A DNA stretch of 64,000 nt from Arenicola marina (Eukaryota > Annelida > Polychaeta > Arenicolidae). The position numbers were made by a program, and so were the translations under genes. The notes below the pieces were generated by a model. It was not told the DNA's origin, did no database searches, and worked only from the letters and a program-made list of their open reading frames with translations. Numbering within the stretch: the stretch's first letter is position 1; each line of letters opens with the position of its first letter. The stretch spans positions 55,111,670 to 55,175,669 of the forward strand of contig OZ025248.1 in NCBI GenBank assembly GCA_964019135.1, in the 5' to 3' direction. Below, one piece after another: positions 1 through 15,755 of this stretch.

Positions 1-92
1 TGCTCCTACGACGCACTGATGCTCCTACGACGCACTGATGCTCCTACGACGCACTGATGCTCCCACGACGCACTGATGCTCCCACGACGCAC
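1..92. repeat. 19-bp minisatellite, about 4.8 copies
   Basis: Units start at 1, 20, 39, 58 and 77. The motif is tgctcctacgacgcactga, and the last two copies carry a T-to-C change (tgctccca). The array may begin before the window. No gene function is seen; open frames through it reflect the repeat. Confidence 0.9.
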
Positions 93-275
93 ACCAGCCC
101 CGCTGATCAGGCTCCGCCACGTGTCCACGCCTACCAGCCCGCAGATCAGGCTCCGCTACGTGTCCACGCCTACCAGCCCGCAGATCAGGCTCCGCTACGT
201 GTCCACGCCTACCAGCCCGCAGATCAGGCTCCGCTACGTGTCCACGCCTACCAGCCTGCAGATCAGGCTCCAGCC
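93..275. repeat. 39-bp minisatellite, about 4.5 copies
   Basis: Units start at 93 (40 bp, slightly divergent), 133, 172, 211 and 250 (partial). Each contains the core gatcaggctccgctacgtg. Because 39 is a multiple of three, both strands stay open, which gives repetitive ORFs with a 13-residue period. These are most likely spurious. The array directly abuts the 19-bp array. Confidence 0.9.
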
Positions 276-1494
276 ACCACGACGACGCCCACAACCACTC
301 AAACCACGCAGCCACGCTTCAACGCCTAAAGCCCGGAGATCGGCCTTGACCCCGCTGTCACCAGCTATGTCCTCCTCCGTCCATCTCCTCCTGGTGCTGG
401 TCTTGAGTCTTGTGTCGTACCTGTGTGCTGTGGGCTCTGTTATTTATACCAGAGACCACTCCCCATGCGTCTCTCAAAAGCTCCCATCCGATGTCACGTG
501 TGACTCACCACTCCCTCGGAATACTCAAGAAATCACCATCATTCACTCATCCCGTAGTACTCGCTCAGCCCACCGTATTCACTCACCCACTCACTCGCCG
601 TATCACTCACATGCATACCTCTGCTCTTACTCCATTTCCTAACATTATGTTTATCCGTGGTCGAGTCAGAATTGACAAGGCGGGTCAGAATTGACAACCA
701 CACACGTCAGAGGTCTACATGGGTTAATGCTTGCCTATGCACGCGACGGTCGCTATCGCAAGCACCCTTACCCTTCACATGGTGGCGCTGATGTCCTACA
801 TGCAGGCTAGGCAATGGTTTCTCTGTGGCGCAGACAAGTCTTGAATCCTAGGCATTCACGTTACATCTGGCTCTTAATCCATATGGGCAGAGAAGTGTGC
901 CAGTAACATGGCTGTGGGCTCGATGAGTCCATTAATTACATATAATATGATGTAGTGGTTGTTTGGCCTCGACCACAAGAGTCACTTCACGCTGTGCTAG
1001 GGCGATTGGCTCCCCAAGCCCCCTCATTATAGGTACGCGACACCTAGAAGCCAACAGTAACTATGCTAAACACGCTTCTATGGCAATCGTTGTATCAGCA
1101 ATCGTTCTCTTTTATGTCCCATAGAAGCATTCAAGTATTTATTCAACTAATTAATTCGATTTTCTCATGCTTTTTAGCATCGTTCCGGGATTGGTTTGGA
1201 AGCCCTGCTTGTGTCATCTACAGCAATTATGCCCTGTCGGCCTGGGTAAGAAATCGATGGATATCAGGAAATAAACATAAGACATTACATGTATATGTAA
1301 CCGCATTCACCTACGTGACATCCCCGGGACAAAGCGATAATTCTGACATTAGTCTGTGGTATAAATTGCTTGTCTATATCTCTTTTTTTAAGTACGTACC
1401 TACGTAGCATTCTCTACATACACGAGATGTATTTCTTGGCATATCGTTTTGCGAGAGAATTGATTTTTTTAAAATGTGGTTGTCCATTCTGCAG
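276..1494. other. Non-coding stretch upstream of the first visible ferroportin exon
   Basis: No exon could be supported here. A 14-bp direct repeat (gtcagaattgacaa) occurs at 665 and 684. The first recognisable ferroportin exon starts in phase 0 at 1495, so an upstream coding exon must exist. It would encode the N-terminus and the start of TM1. I did not find it here; it may lie before the window. Confidence 0.5.
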
Positions 1495-1654
1495 GGTGAC
1501 TGGATGTGGCAGTTTGCTGCGGGACTGTACCTGGTGTACCTAGCGGAGGACACGCTGCGTCTGGCCGCCATCTACGGCTTCACCGGCGGCACGCTCATCC
1601 TGCTGTTTGGGGGAGTCATCGGCAACTGGGTCGATAAGACTGGACGACTCAAAG
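1495..1654 (+). CDS. SLC40A1: Ferroportin exon (TM1-TM2 region)
   Basis: The acceptor is tctgcag at 1488-1494 and the donor is gtgcgagt at 1655. The exon encodes GDWMWQFAAGLYLVYLAEDT through WVDKTGRLK plus one base (phase 1). The Asp of GDWMW corresponds to human D39, an ion-site residue in the N-lobe. The D-K pair of WVDKTGRLK matches the conserved intracellular loop after TM2. Confidence 0.94.
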
Positions 1655-4600
1655 GTGCGAGTTAAGACCAACCAAATATACTGAAAACAGAGAACCCGAC
1701 TAAGCTAACAAAACTGGGAAACTTCATCTACTAAGCAAGAAATGTCCGTGATCGGTTTTCACTAAGCTGTCTTTCTCATTAAGTTAATGGTGTTAATATC
1801 ATAATCTGTATATATATGTTGTACTATGGGCCGAAGGCCAGCAGTACGAAATAAACCTTTACCTTACCTTAAGACTAACACAGGTGCAAGGCGCCATTTA
1901 ATACCGCCCAAAAGCGTTTATTGGATAGACCAATACATGGTGATCTTATCTTAGTCTTTTGTTTTAAATTAAAATAAAGTGTTGTTTGTTGGTTGACATC
2001 CGTCTATCTGCGTATGTTAATAGGTGTTCGGCTTATTTCAATTAAGATATTGATGCTTACTTTACGAAGTACACGTACGTGCTATGGCCTTTCATGGGAG
2101 GTTACCTCGTCTCCACCTGGCCACCTGATAGCCTAATAGCTCGTGGATCGGTGGTTCGCGCCCTGCTGTGGCCATGTCTGTCTGGTCGCAGGATAAAGAC
2201 CCCATGTCCTTCTTCGTAAAGAGTAGCAGGTTACCCCTAGGGACATGGCTCCACTCTCCCTTCCTTCTCCCATTGATGCTATATGGCCAAAAGTGGTTAA
2301 AGCGTCTTGAATATACAACCAAACCTCGGCACCTGGGAGCTTCCTTCGGTGTGGCTGCAGACCAACAGGCCATGTGTCCGCGTCCCGACATCTGCACCTG
2401 CATCATGCTTCATCCAGTCAAATGTCTTATTGGCCATAACACAGTAGCAGGCTCCCACACTCTTAATGTGTATCTCTCACCCAGCGGTTCGGATCACGCT
2501 ATTCGTGCAGAACGCCAGCGTCTCTCTGTGTGCCACCACCGTCTGCCTCGTTCTCGTCTACCACGAGGATGTCAAGGTCATGCTGGACGGCCAGTTGCGC
2601 TACATAGGGGAGACGGTCATCATTATCTTCGCCCTGGTCGCCTACTTGGCCAGTATGGCCTACAAGCTGGCCATCGAGAAGGACTGGATTGTGGTCGTTG
2701 CCGGCGATGACAAGAACACGCTGGCTAGTAAGCAACGTTATCTGTGGCAGGATTATGCCTTAGATGGCCATGGCCGTATAATATAATTTTAATGATAGCG
2801 ATGGTTTGATGGTATGTTATTAATTTGTGGTTGTGAAGATCTGTCAAACGTCGCATTACGGTGAAACTACCAGTAACAATAATGCAACGTTCGCATTAAT
2901 TAATTATTCCGTTGCTAAATGTCTCAAACACTGGCATTAACAGCAACTTCTAACTTGTTTATAGATATGCCCAAACTGCGCCAAATAAATACGGGCTATC
3001 AACATGCCCAGCAATTGTTGTTTGGCGTTGGAAGACGCATTTTAAGGTATCCCACCATAAATAACACGATTAATTCTTGACCCCGTCCGCAGACCTGAAC
3101 GCGGTGACCCGTGCTATTGACCTGTCCTGTAAGATCCTGGCGCCAACCGTGGCCGGCCTCGTCATGACGTACGCATCGCTCATCGTAGCCGCCATCATGA
3201 TCGCCGTGTGGAACGTCCTCTCGGTCTTCGTGGAGTACGCTCTGCTCCGGAAGGTCTACAAGATGGTGCCCCGGCTGGCCGTCAAGATAAAGCCTGGTAC
3301 GTGGCCACACCTGGCGTCGTAATAAAGCTTCGCTGTGGTGATCGTTCTGATTATGATCGGCTGGAATAGTCCCATATATCGTTGATTTTATGACTGATCT
3401 TTAGTGGTATATTATTTATATTAATAAAGCATTTGCATGGTAAGAAGCGATGGGCCGCGCGGGCCTAAAAGAGTTGATATTACAATATCATTATATTGCA
3501 ATAAACAGTTGTTTTAATAGGTATAGCGGAGTAACTTCCTCTTTCGGTGGACCATTTATCTTGTCATACCGCGTCATGAGGAAGGCATGAATCCCGTAAA
3601 ATGGCAGGGGTTGCAGCACCTAGTGGGCAGTGCCGAATGCTACAAGACCAGATAATGTAGATGACCCACATGTAGTAGGGGCTGAGTACATGGATGCTGA
3701 ATACATGTGTTGGAATCTTTCTTTAGATGAGGAGGGCGCTGATGGAGAAAACAAGGCTGAGCCCGGTACTGACGCGGAGAAAGTCCACATGATTGGCGAC
3801 AATAAATGCCCTGTGGACACCAAGGAGACGCCGGCTACCGTAGACATCGCGACGGAGAAAGCCAAGGAGGTTGAGGCGGATAAGGAAGAGGAGGAAATTC
3901 TTCTCAATGGAGAAAAAAAGCAAAGCGACAACGAGGAACTAAACATCGGAATCCACGTGGGTGAAGAAGCAAAATCCCGGTCCGATGACGTCGCCGTGGA
4001 TTGCGACGCGCCCCCAAGCGGCGGAGATGGCTGTGAGACTGACGAGGCTCAGAGTGAGAAGAAGAAGAAGACTTGCCTGGGCTACATGCTGGATCCCTTC
4101 ATCGTGTTGGCCCGCGGCTGGACCACCTACGCCAAACAGAGGGTGGCGTTCGCCGGCCTCGGGCTGGCCGGGCTGTACATGACCGTCCTGGGCTTCGACT
4201 CTGTTACCACAGGTATGGGAATCGTGTTTATTGCTTTGGGGTTCTTCGATGCATTGTCATAGGACACTGGGCCAGGTCTGGCTCATATGCGTCTTATTAT
4301 CCCGCTTCGTATACTTTTCTTGGGGTTCAAAAATAATACTTTCCCTTTCCCGCAGTATAGATTGAGTTCAGTTATTATATAAATGTACATGTACTAAGTT
4401 AATGTATGGTTTGTTTTTTAATATCAAAAACCCATTATTAACTGGGTCAATTGTGAAATATGGTGCGCCTACAAGGGGATCAAACTGTTGGACTATACAT
4501 TACAGCGACGCTGCACACCCGCGCGCACACAAACACAATATATCTATGTTTTGACCATGATGGGTAACCCTAGATTTACCGTTATTTTTTTAGGTTACAT

Positions 4601-6166
4601 CTACGCCAACGGTGTGAGTCCCTCCTTGGTGGGTGTATCCATGGCGCTCGCGGGGGTCACGGGGGTCCTGGGAACGGTCGTCTTCACCTGCATGAACAGG
4701 CGTATCGGCCTGGAGCGCACGGGACTCTTCGCCTTCAACTTCGAGATTATGTGCCTCACGCTCACCGTGGCCTCCATCTGGGCCCCGGGGAGTCCCTTCG
4801 ACCCCTACTACTGGTCCCGGACCCCTGTCCCCGCCGCAAACTGCACCCGGGCGACCAACGGCACGTTCGCTGTAGGCCCCACTCCCGGGTCGGACTTCGA
4901 CCCCCCACCCGGCCTGGGGGTGAACGGCTCGCAGGACGCGTCCGGAAGGGTGAGGAGAGGAGTGGAAGCTGGGCACTATGCGATCCAGGATTGGGGTCTG
5001 GAGGGACCGCGTTGGATCCAGGATGTCCTGACCTTGACCCCGAACGGACGTGCCGGTGATGGTGGTGATGGCCGTGGTATGATCGCTCTGGTCAGTGCCG
5101 GTCTGTCCGATCAGTCTCCGGTTGATAACTGGCTGGCGGGGTGGGCGCTGCAGCCGGTGGCGTACGAAGAACGAGACAGAAGCAAGAGGACAGTGAAGCG
5201 AGAAGTGGGGGATCATGAGGGCGCGGGTGGGGATGGCGGTGAGGGGATGGCTGCCGACCCTTGCCAGGAGGAACTCCCGTCGGAGGAATTCAACATCTCC
5301 ATCACCCTTTTCCTCATCGGTATCGTCACCTCCCGAGTCGGTAAGGATGCCTGTTCTGGTTCCGTCATGATCGCCCTGCGAGGTAGGCCAATTATGGTGT
5401 GAAGCACTGAATGTAGTAGCATTATTCGAGCTCTCACAAACATATTTTCCCTTGTGATGCGGGCAGACATAGTGAAAAGCAGAAAATAATATTTTTGAAG
5501 TTTCTTTTACATTTTTAATTCTAATGCAGCACACGCCCTGCAAGTTATTAGTTGTCTTTGGTGTCTCGCTCGTGTCCACGGGGAATCGAACCTCGGACAG
5601 TAATGAGTCCGCTCGTTATTAAACGTTCACAATACGGACCTATCTGGCACGCCGCTAAAGCATTGCTTCAAAAGAAAGTGTACTATGTATTGTGCATTTT
5701 ATGTGTTGACGACTCTTCATCTTATAATTAGTATCTGGAATTAAACGTGCCATCTGTGCACTGTTCGGCAGGTCTGTGGATGGTTGACCTGGTCGTGACG
5801 CAGCTCCTGCAGGAGAACGTGCTGGAGAAGGAACGCGGCATCGTCAACGGCGTCCAGAACTCCCTCAACATGCTGATGGACATGCTCAAGTTCATCCTCG
5901 TCATCTTCATCCCGGACATCGAGACCTTCGGCTACTTAATCATCATCTCCTTCGTCTTCATCTGCATGGCCGGCTGTCTATTCGCCTACCACTCCTGGAG
6001 GATCCGCGGACATCTCTTCCACTTCGAGAAGATCTGCGGCCCCTGTGCCAACAACAACCACCTGCCCGGGGCCCTCAACGGCACTGTCATACACGAGGTG
6101 CAGGTGGAGGCTGGTGGCGGCCTCGTCGGCGAGCCTTGCGGCACCAAGGATCCAGTGCCCGTCTGA
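1495..6166 (+). CDS. SLC40A1: Ferroportin (SLC40A1 family iron exporter), six 3' exons
   Basis: Ferroportin is a major-facilitator-type plasma-membrane protein that exports Fe2+ from cells. The coding exons are 1495-1654, 2485-2727, 3093-3296, 3727-4212, 4594-5340 and 5772-6166. All junctions are AG/GT, each internal intron is phase 1, and the total is 2235 nt (744 residues plus stop). Family hallmarks are visible in order: GDWMWQFA (human GDRMWHFA, with D39), VIGNWVDKTGRLK, IEKDWIVVVAGDD, LYMTVLGFDSVTTG, and the C-terminal block LVVTQLLQENVLEKERGI followed by NGVQNSLN. The N-terminus is missing, yet the protein is already longer than the human one (571 aa). The excess comes from an acidic cytosolic loop in exon 4 and a long extracellular loop in exon 5. 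Identification is firm. One-to-one orthology and expression are inferred. Confidence 0.96.
1821..1872 (+). repeat. Hairpin plus pentanucleotide tail, candidate retroposon 3' end
   Basis: In the first visible ferroportin intron, a stem-loop (GTACT...GGCC-gaa-GGCC...AGTAC, 1821-1847) is followed by aataaacctttaccttacctt. A 3' stem-loop plus a short tandem tail is typical of LINE or SINE ends recognised by the element's reverse transcriptase. No body of the element was recognised upstream. Confidence 0.35.
2092..2340 (+). repeat. Candidate tRNA-derived SINE relic
   Basis: Between the first two visible ferroportin exons. A box-A-like string (tagcctaatagc, near 2127) is followed by a box-B-like string (ggttcgcgccc, near 2152). 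After these comes a body with ccatgtccttc and gggacatggctcc. The body resembles the stretch at about 15275-15365. The tRNA resemblance is imperfect and the A-B spacing is short, so the SINE class is tentative. Confidence 0.35.
2485..2727 (+). CDS. SLC40A1: Ferroportin exon (TM3-TM4 region)
   Basis: The acceptor is ctcacccag before 2485 and the donor is gtaagc at 2728. The split codon joins to give RLK-AVRITLFVQNASVSLC, matching the human KVAQTSLVVQNVSVILC. It ends with DWIVVVAGDDKNTLA, the conserved segment around human V162 and D157. Confidence 0.95.
3093..3296 (+). CDS. SLC40A1: Ferroportin exon (TM5-TM6 region)
   Basis: The acceptor is ccgcag at 3087-3092 and the donor is gtacgt at 3297. 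The split Asn codon gives LANLNAVTRAIDLSCKILAP, which lines up with human [20 protein letters not shown], including D181. It ends in LAVKIKP, where the cytosolic loop begins. Confidence 0.95.
3727..4212 (+). CDS. SLC40A1: Ferroportin exon (large cytosolic loop plus TM7)
   Basis: The acceptor is tttctttag ending at 3726 and the donor is gtatgg at 4213. An earlier in-frame ATG at 3630 exists, but the acceptor keeps phase with the previous exon, so the exon starts at 3727. About 110 residues of Glu/Asp/Lys-rich loop precede KKTCLGYMLDPFIVLARGW. The exon closes with LYMTVLGFDSVTTG, where human has FDCITTG. Confidence 0.93.
4594..5340 (+). CDS. SLC40A1: Ferroportin exon (TM8-TM9, long extracellular loop, TM10 start)
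   Basis: The acceptor is ttttttag ending at 4593 and the donor is gtaagg at 5341. It opens with GYIYANGVSPSLVGVSMALA (human [20 protein letters not shown]). The region APGSPFDPYYW to EEFNISITLFLIG is the TM9-TM10 loop. It is about 160 residues here, against roughly 55 in human. It holds four N-glycosylation sequons (NCT, NGT, NGS, NIS) and two furin-like sites, RVRR and RSKR. The loop is GC-rich and low in complexity but open throughout. Confidence 0.93.
5772..6166 (+). CDS. SLC40A1: Ferroportin terminal exon (TM10-TM12 and C-tail)
   Basis: The acceptor is ttcggcag ending at 5771 and the stop is TGA at 6164-6166. The exon encodes GLWMVDLVVTQLLQEN and ERGIVNGVQNSLN, the most conserved C-lobe block of the family. 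Hydrophobic helices and a Cys/Asn-rich tail (CGPCANNNH) follow. The tail is longer than and different from the human one. Confidence 0.96.
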
Positions 6167-8340
6167 AATCTCCACTAGGGATGATAGCGATCGCTTGAAG
6201 TGGCTCTGTTGTGTCCCCCCCCCCCCTTCCCGCCTTGCCCCCCTCCGAGTAATATTGTTCCCTCATGAAGCTAATGCACACAATTAATCTCCTCTCGCTG
6301 CACCAAGTACTTTGTTATAAAGGATTCTTTAATGCGACAGTTTGGGGATCTTTATGAGCTTTGGTTACAAGAATCTTCTGCAGAAGACGCTGCATTTCAG
6401 TTACCTTGACGTTAAGAAGTAGGCGCGGTCACAGTTATGGGTTCTGTGGGTTCCCTGGACTGTTCCCTTGGAAACATACTTATACAGATACATACGTTCT
6501 AGCTTACCCTGCCACCTCCCTGGAAGGTATATTTTTGCGGTTCTGGCCAAGATCAAATGCTTGTTCCTCCGGGTGACTAATATTGTCTGAATACCCGTTT
6601 ATTCATTCTCTCAATTGTTTTCTTTTTCTACTTAAAACTGCTTCGGCCTCTATCCTATGAATGTTTCTGTTTCTAATGCTTTTCTTTACCTTTGTGCTGC
6701 AATGCTAGTCATTTCTGCCTCGCTTGTGAACTGTTTTCTTTCATGAAATGAGTGTCAAATTTGCCAGAAGAGGAGAGACCGTGGTTGTACGCATGAATTA
6801 CCGTCATGATAGGCCAATGAACCTGCAACGCTGCAGCTTAAGTTCACATTAAGCGGCCATTTTGTAATTTGTTTGCGTACTTTCCAAAGGTCTAAGGCAA
6901 AACCACAGCTGTTTCGGTGTGTTCTTGTTTCCCATCTAGGTTGTACTTTGATATACTGATATTTAATTCTAATTTAATCATCAGCGATACGTTGGATAAG
7001 TAACTTTTAAATATATATTTTGTTTAATGGGAATTTGTAAGTTACATACGCCCCCTGATACATAGCGACTTCATGTGGATCATTTCAAGTGAAAAGATGC
7101 TCTACCATATTAGTTTAGTCTCTCAAGACAATATCTCTGGAAGATAGCCCTCTCCCCACTTCGAGTAATCCTGTATTCAGTGCTATATGAACATATTTTG
7201 GTGTCAATTATTTATTGAAACGAACAGTTTTACAATATTACGTGTAGATGATGTTTGTACATTTTTCGCGTAAGCTTTATTTGATATGTTCTGTTTACAA
7301 ACACCCTCTGGATCATTGGTGCCATATATATATGTGAGTTGCTTCCTCGTGTTGCGAGTCTGTATTAGACCTGTTCTGCAGTATTTGGGACAGAGTGACC
7401 ACTTTAGTTTAAGAGATAAATAAAAGAAATAAACAAGCTTGAGTCTGTTGTTCCTCGTTTCAGTATTATAGTGAGATGTCCTATGATCTACATATGGATA
7501 AAAATGCAAAGAAAAACTATATAATACGAGTATATATACAAAGCTGTGGCATCCTCAACCATGTTTACTCCGGGTTTAGGTTTTCTACACCCAGTTGACT
7601 TTCGCCTTGGAAATCACACATTACATTATAAACATAAAACCATGCTTTGCGTGGGCTTTCATTCGTTGTGTATGCGTGATTAAGTTTTCACAATACACTT
7701 TGGGAACACAGGGGGAATTAAACTATATTAGATCTATAAACCGTTGCGCTTACATGGCCTGTTCTATTCCAGCTCGGCCCCTTTGCTGGGTTGAGTTGTG
7801 TAGCACGGTCGACCGTGGCCACGGCCTACAATTTGTTGTGGGCATAGCCACTAAATAAATAACCATAATTTAGAAAAAGTAGCACAATAAAAATAGCTTC
7901 AAATATTAATAAATAAAAGATAATTATTATAAATCGATATTTACGGGTTGCTCCCATGTATTTCAGAAGAATCGTTCAGAGTTTAAAGTTCTAATGCGGG
8001 ACTACTCTCGTTGGATTTCACAATCGCAGTTTAGCGGACTACGGTACTGAGTCGAGTAAAGTTACTATCCATCGTCTCTCGCAGACGGACGGATGCCAAC
8101 CACCAAAGTTACTATGTAAATGATGGGCGATTTTAGCCGACTAAGCGCCATAGCCGGCCAAAATATGTACGTGAAATAGGCCACTGGTCTTTCTTGCTGA
8201 GAACGCCCCCTGGCGGGAGATCGAAATAATCAACGACAATGCGTGTGGTGCCGCTTGCTCAGGAAAGCGGTACCAGCTTACAAAGCTGAGTTTGGTTTAC
8301 AGGGTCGTTTTCGGCATTTATACAAGACTTAGTATTCAAG
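6167..8340. other. Ferroportin 3' UTR and intergenic DNA up to ZC4H2
   Basis: No exon is supported. A C-run lies about 50 bp after the ferroportin stop. AATAAA-type hexamers occur near 7415-7435, 7850 and 7905, but none can be assigned to a transcript end from sequence alone. AT-rich DNA dominates 6950-7960. The 5' UTR and promoter of ZC4H2 should lie in the last few hundred bases; no clear TATA box was recognised. Confidence 0.5.
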
Positions 8341-13354
<5,014 letters not shown>

Positions 13355-15170
13355 TGCGCGCTTATCACGTGCCGAAACTCTCGTCAGTTGCCTTCGCCAG
13401 CGCCTTCGTCAGCTGCGTCGCGTAGCGTGGTGTCCGACGTCTATTCGCGGTCCGTGCGGGTGGATGTGTGATCGTTACCATGACGACGTTCTACGTCATA
13501 CTGAGGAAGCTCCCGAGACTGCTTTTGCACGAAAGTCATCGTCATGTACTCTTTGCTGCTATATATATACAGGGAGGTGACGTTTTTTAAAATTTATCAC
13601 CACAGCAAAAATATTTAAGTATTATTGTCGGCCTGAATGCAGAATTGTAAATGGGAATTGTTGCTTATCATCAGTTTATATACAAAGACGGTGTGGCCTC
13701 TGCGCCGCTTATTCCGTGGTGGTTCATTAAAGGAAATACTCAATAATCGTCTGGCCTGAATTTTCTCTCGGTATAGTTGTGTGCATGTCGGTAGGGGGAC
13801 GTAACCTGCATGTTATGTCATCGAAAAAATACTCACACATCTGTCAATTGGAGACAGAGCTGTTGTTTCTGTGGATGATGGAATGCTATGCGTCGATCTG
13901 TGCCGCTGAATAAGAAGATCAGTCTTCAATCTGCTCGGATGGCCACTAGCCGCGGCCCTACGATCATTGAAACATATTCCTGTCGTATGGCTATTATGTG
14001 AGCCACATATCTTTTTGTGGCTCGTCATGAGAGAATAATGAGGTAGAATTAATCATGTATGCCATGAATTCGATTCTTAGTGTAATTAGGTGCTTCTTTT
14101 TATGCAGATAAATGGCTTATATGGATGTAAGGATTCAGATGTTCCATGTATTTTGGCGTTAAGTGTATGTGCGTGTAGGGATAGGGAATGCGTTCTGCAT
14201 GACGTCAAGGAAGAATGCACGTGAAGCGTGAGTCTGACTTCTACGTCCTGAACGGTGGTGTTTTGGTTTTTACTAAATGTTCTAATTTTGGGAATTATGT
14301 TTGTCTTAAATATTGTAAACAATTGTTCCATATGAAAAGCACATCCGCGTTAAAACAATTCGGAAGCGATCGTGTTTCTTGGGTAATCTGTTCAGCCTTT
14401 GTCATTTAATTGCCACCTGCATCCAACACCATGGCTTAATGCGGTCACCGTATGACGGACATCGGTAAACCGTTCAGAGGCTTTGTTTTGGTCCACTTGG
14501 GGGGGTGGGGGGGATTATAATTGTTATCAGATAATTGAACAAACGTGATAACTGGTTCTAATGTTCTTGAGTCTCAATAAACAAAATTTACATGTCGCAT
14601 GTTTCGGCAATGGACTTGCTCTCATCCTGGCTATCACTGTTACATTCCAGGGGTGCCACTACCTCACTTTAAGGTTGTAAAATGGATCAGTGGGAGGGGC
14701 GTCTTTTGCGCAGCTGTGAGGGTCACGTTGGATTGAAACTATTGGCGAACGGCGGCTGTGGAATAGATGTTGTTCTTCGAGCGGTGTTTTCCCGCGCTGT
14801 GTTCTTCCAGATATGTGTTGTGGTATGTGGTTTGTAATCTCGCTATTTCTAATTCTGGGAGTGTTGTGTGATGATGTCCAAGAAATAAATTGATTTTATT
14901 ATCAAGTGGCGATGTGTGCTTCTTGTCGTGTTGCCCCACTTTGGTGTATAATTGGAAAAATCGAAGTCTTTCTTCATAGAAGGGTGATTTACTAGGCCCA
15001 TAGTAGTTCACTAATATCCCTATTCCAAAGAGCGTCGGTCATTTATTAGGCCATTTGCGAAGAAGCTGCAGAGGTTCGTCCTTGTGGATGTTTACGTGTC
15101 AGTGACGAGTTATTTCGTTCATTACTGAAGTCAACAAGAATCTGTCGGTGGTGCATTTGTTGGGAGCCAA
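13355..15170. other. ZC4H2 3' UTR and intergenic DNA
   Basis: No further exon is supported. An AATAAA hexamer at 14576-14581 is a candidate polyadenylation signal for ZC4H2, which would give a 3' UTR of about 1.2 kb. A G-run with one interruption sits near 14500-14512. Short open frames here have no recognisable similarity. Confidence 0.4.
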
Positions 15171-15179
15171 GACTGGTCA

Positions 15180-15430
15180 GCCCGTGGCCCAGTATGTGGC
15201 GCGTTTTGGCTATTGTCCAGTGCTCTGCTGGGCCAGCCCAAGCGGTCGGTGCGTAATTCGTTCCCTACGTGTGCAAATGTCTGTGTGGGTTACGATCCCA
15301 TGTCCTTCGCCGAGAGTAGGGGATTCCTTCCTGAGACATGGCTCCTCTCTGCCTTGACCCTTCCCTCTATCGCGACATGACCCGCAACGACTAATGTGTC
15401 GTACGTAACCTATCGGGCCAGGACAGGTAT
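15180..15430 (+). repeat. Candidate SINE relic related to 2092-2340
   Basis: It shares with the first copy the succession atgtctgt, cccatgtccttc, gagtag, gacatggctcc and ctctc...ccttccct. The similarity is patchy, consistent with two old copies of one dispersed repeat. Confidence 0.3.
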
Positions 15431-15700
15431 CCCACACTTCCGGTACAGACAGAGCTACTCCGTGTGGTAAAGAAATGCGCGCACCGGTCACGTCCGGTGC
15501 ATGTAGGGGCACTGGAACCAGCTTTAGTCTATCAAGTTTCAACCACCCACTGACCCACCCACTGATCTAATGGCATCTTACATTATCGCAACTTGCCACA
15601 CATAGCTCTAACCTGTCTCCCTGACAGTATTGCAGAGGATCTAGCATGGTGATAACGTGCCCGTCAACATACTACTTACATACAACATATTGTACCCACT

Positions 15701-15755
15701 TGGGTATATAATACATTCTATACCCACGTGGGTATATAATACGGGAGCAGGACAA
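15701..15755 (+). repeat. Tandem pair containing gggtatataatac
   Basis: The motif tacccac(t/g)tgggtatataatac occurs twice, about 29 bp apart, immediately before the C-rich GGACAATT array. Each copy is itself a small palindrome (acccacgtgggt). Confidence 0.6.

Noticed and set aside
367..642. ORF starting MSSSVHLLLVLVLSLVSYLC as a secreted peptide or the ferroportin N-terminal exon
   Set aside because: It has a hydrophobic start, but no match to the ferroportin N-terminus (expected ...LSTW before GDxMW), no supported donor in phase, and it emerges from a minisatellite.
3630..3726. Extension of ferroportin exon 4 back to ATG 3630
   Set aside because: The acceptor tttctttag ending at 3726 restores the phase left by the previous exon (KP-DEEG), so the extra frame is intronic.
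4590..5579. 329-codon minus-strand ORF
   Set aside because: Antisense shadow of the GC-rich ferroportin exon 4594-5340.
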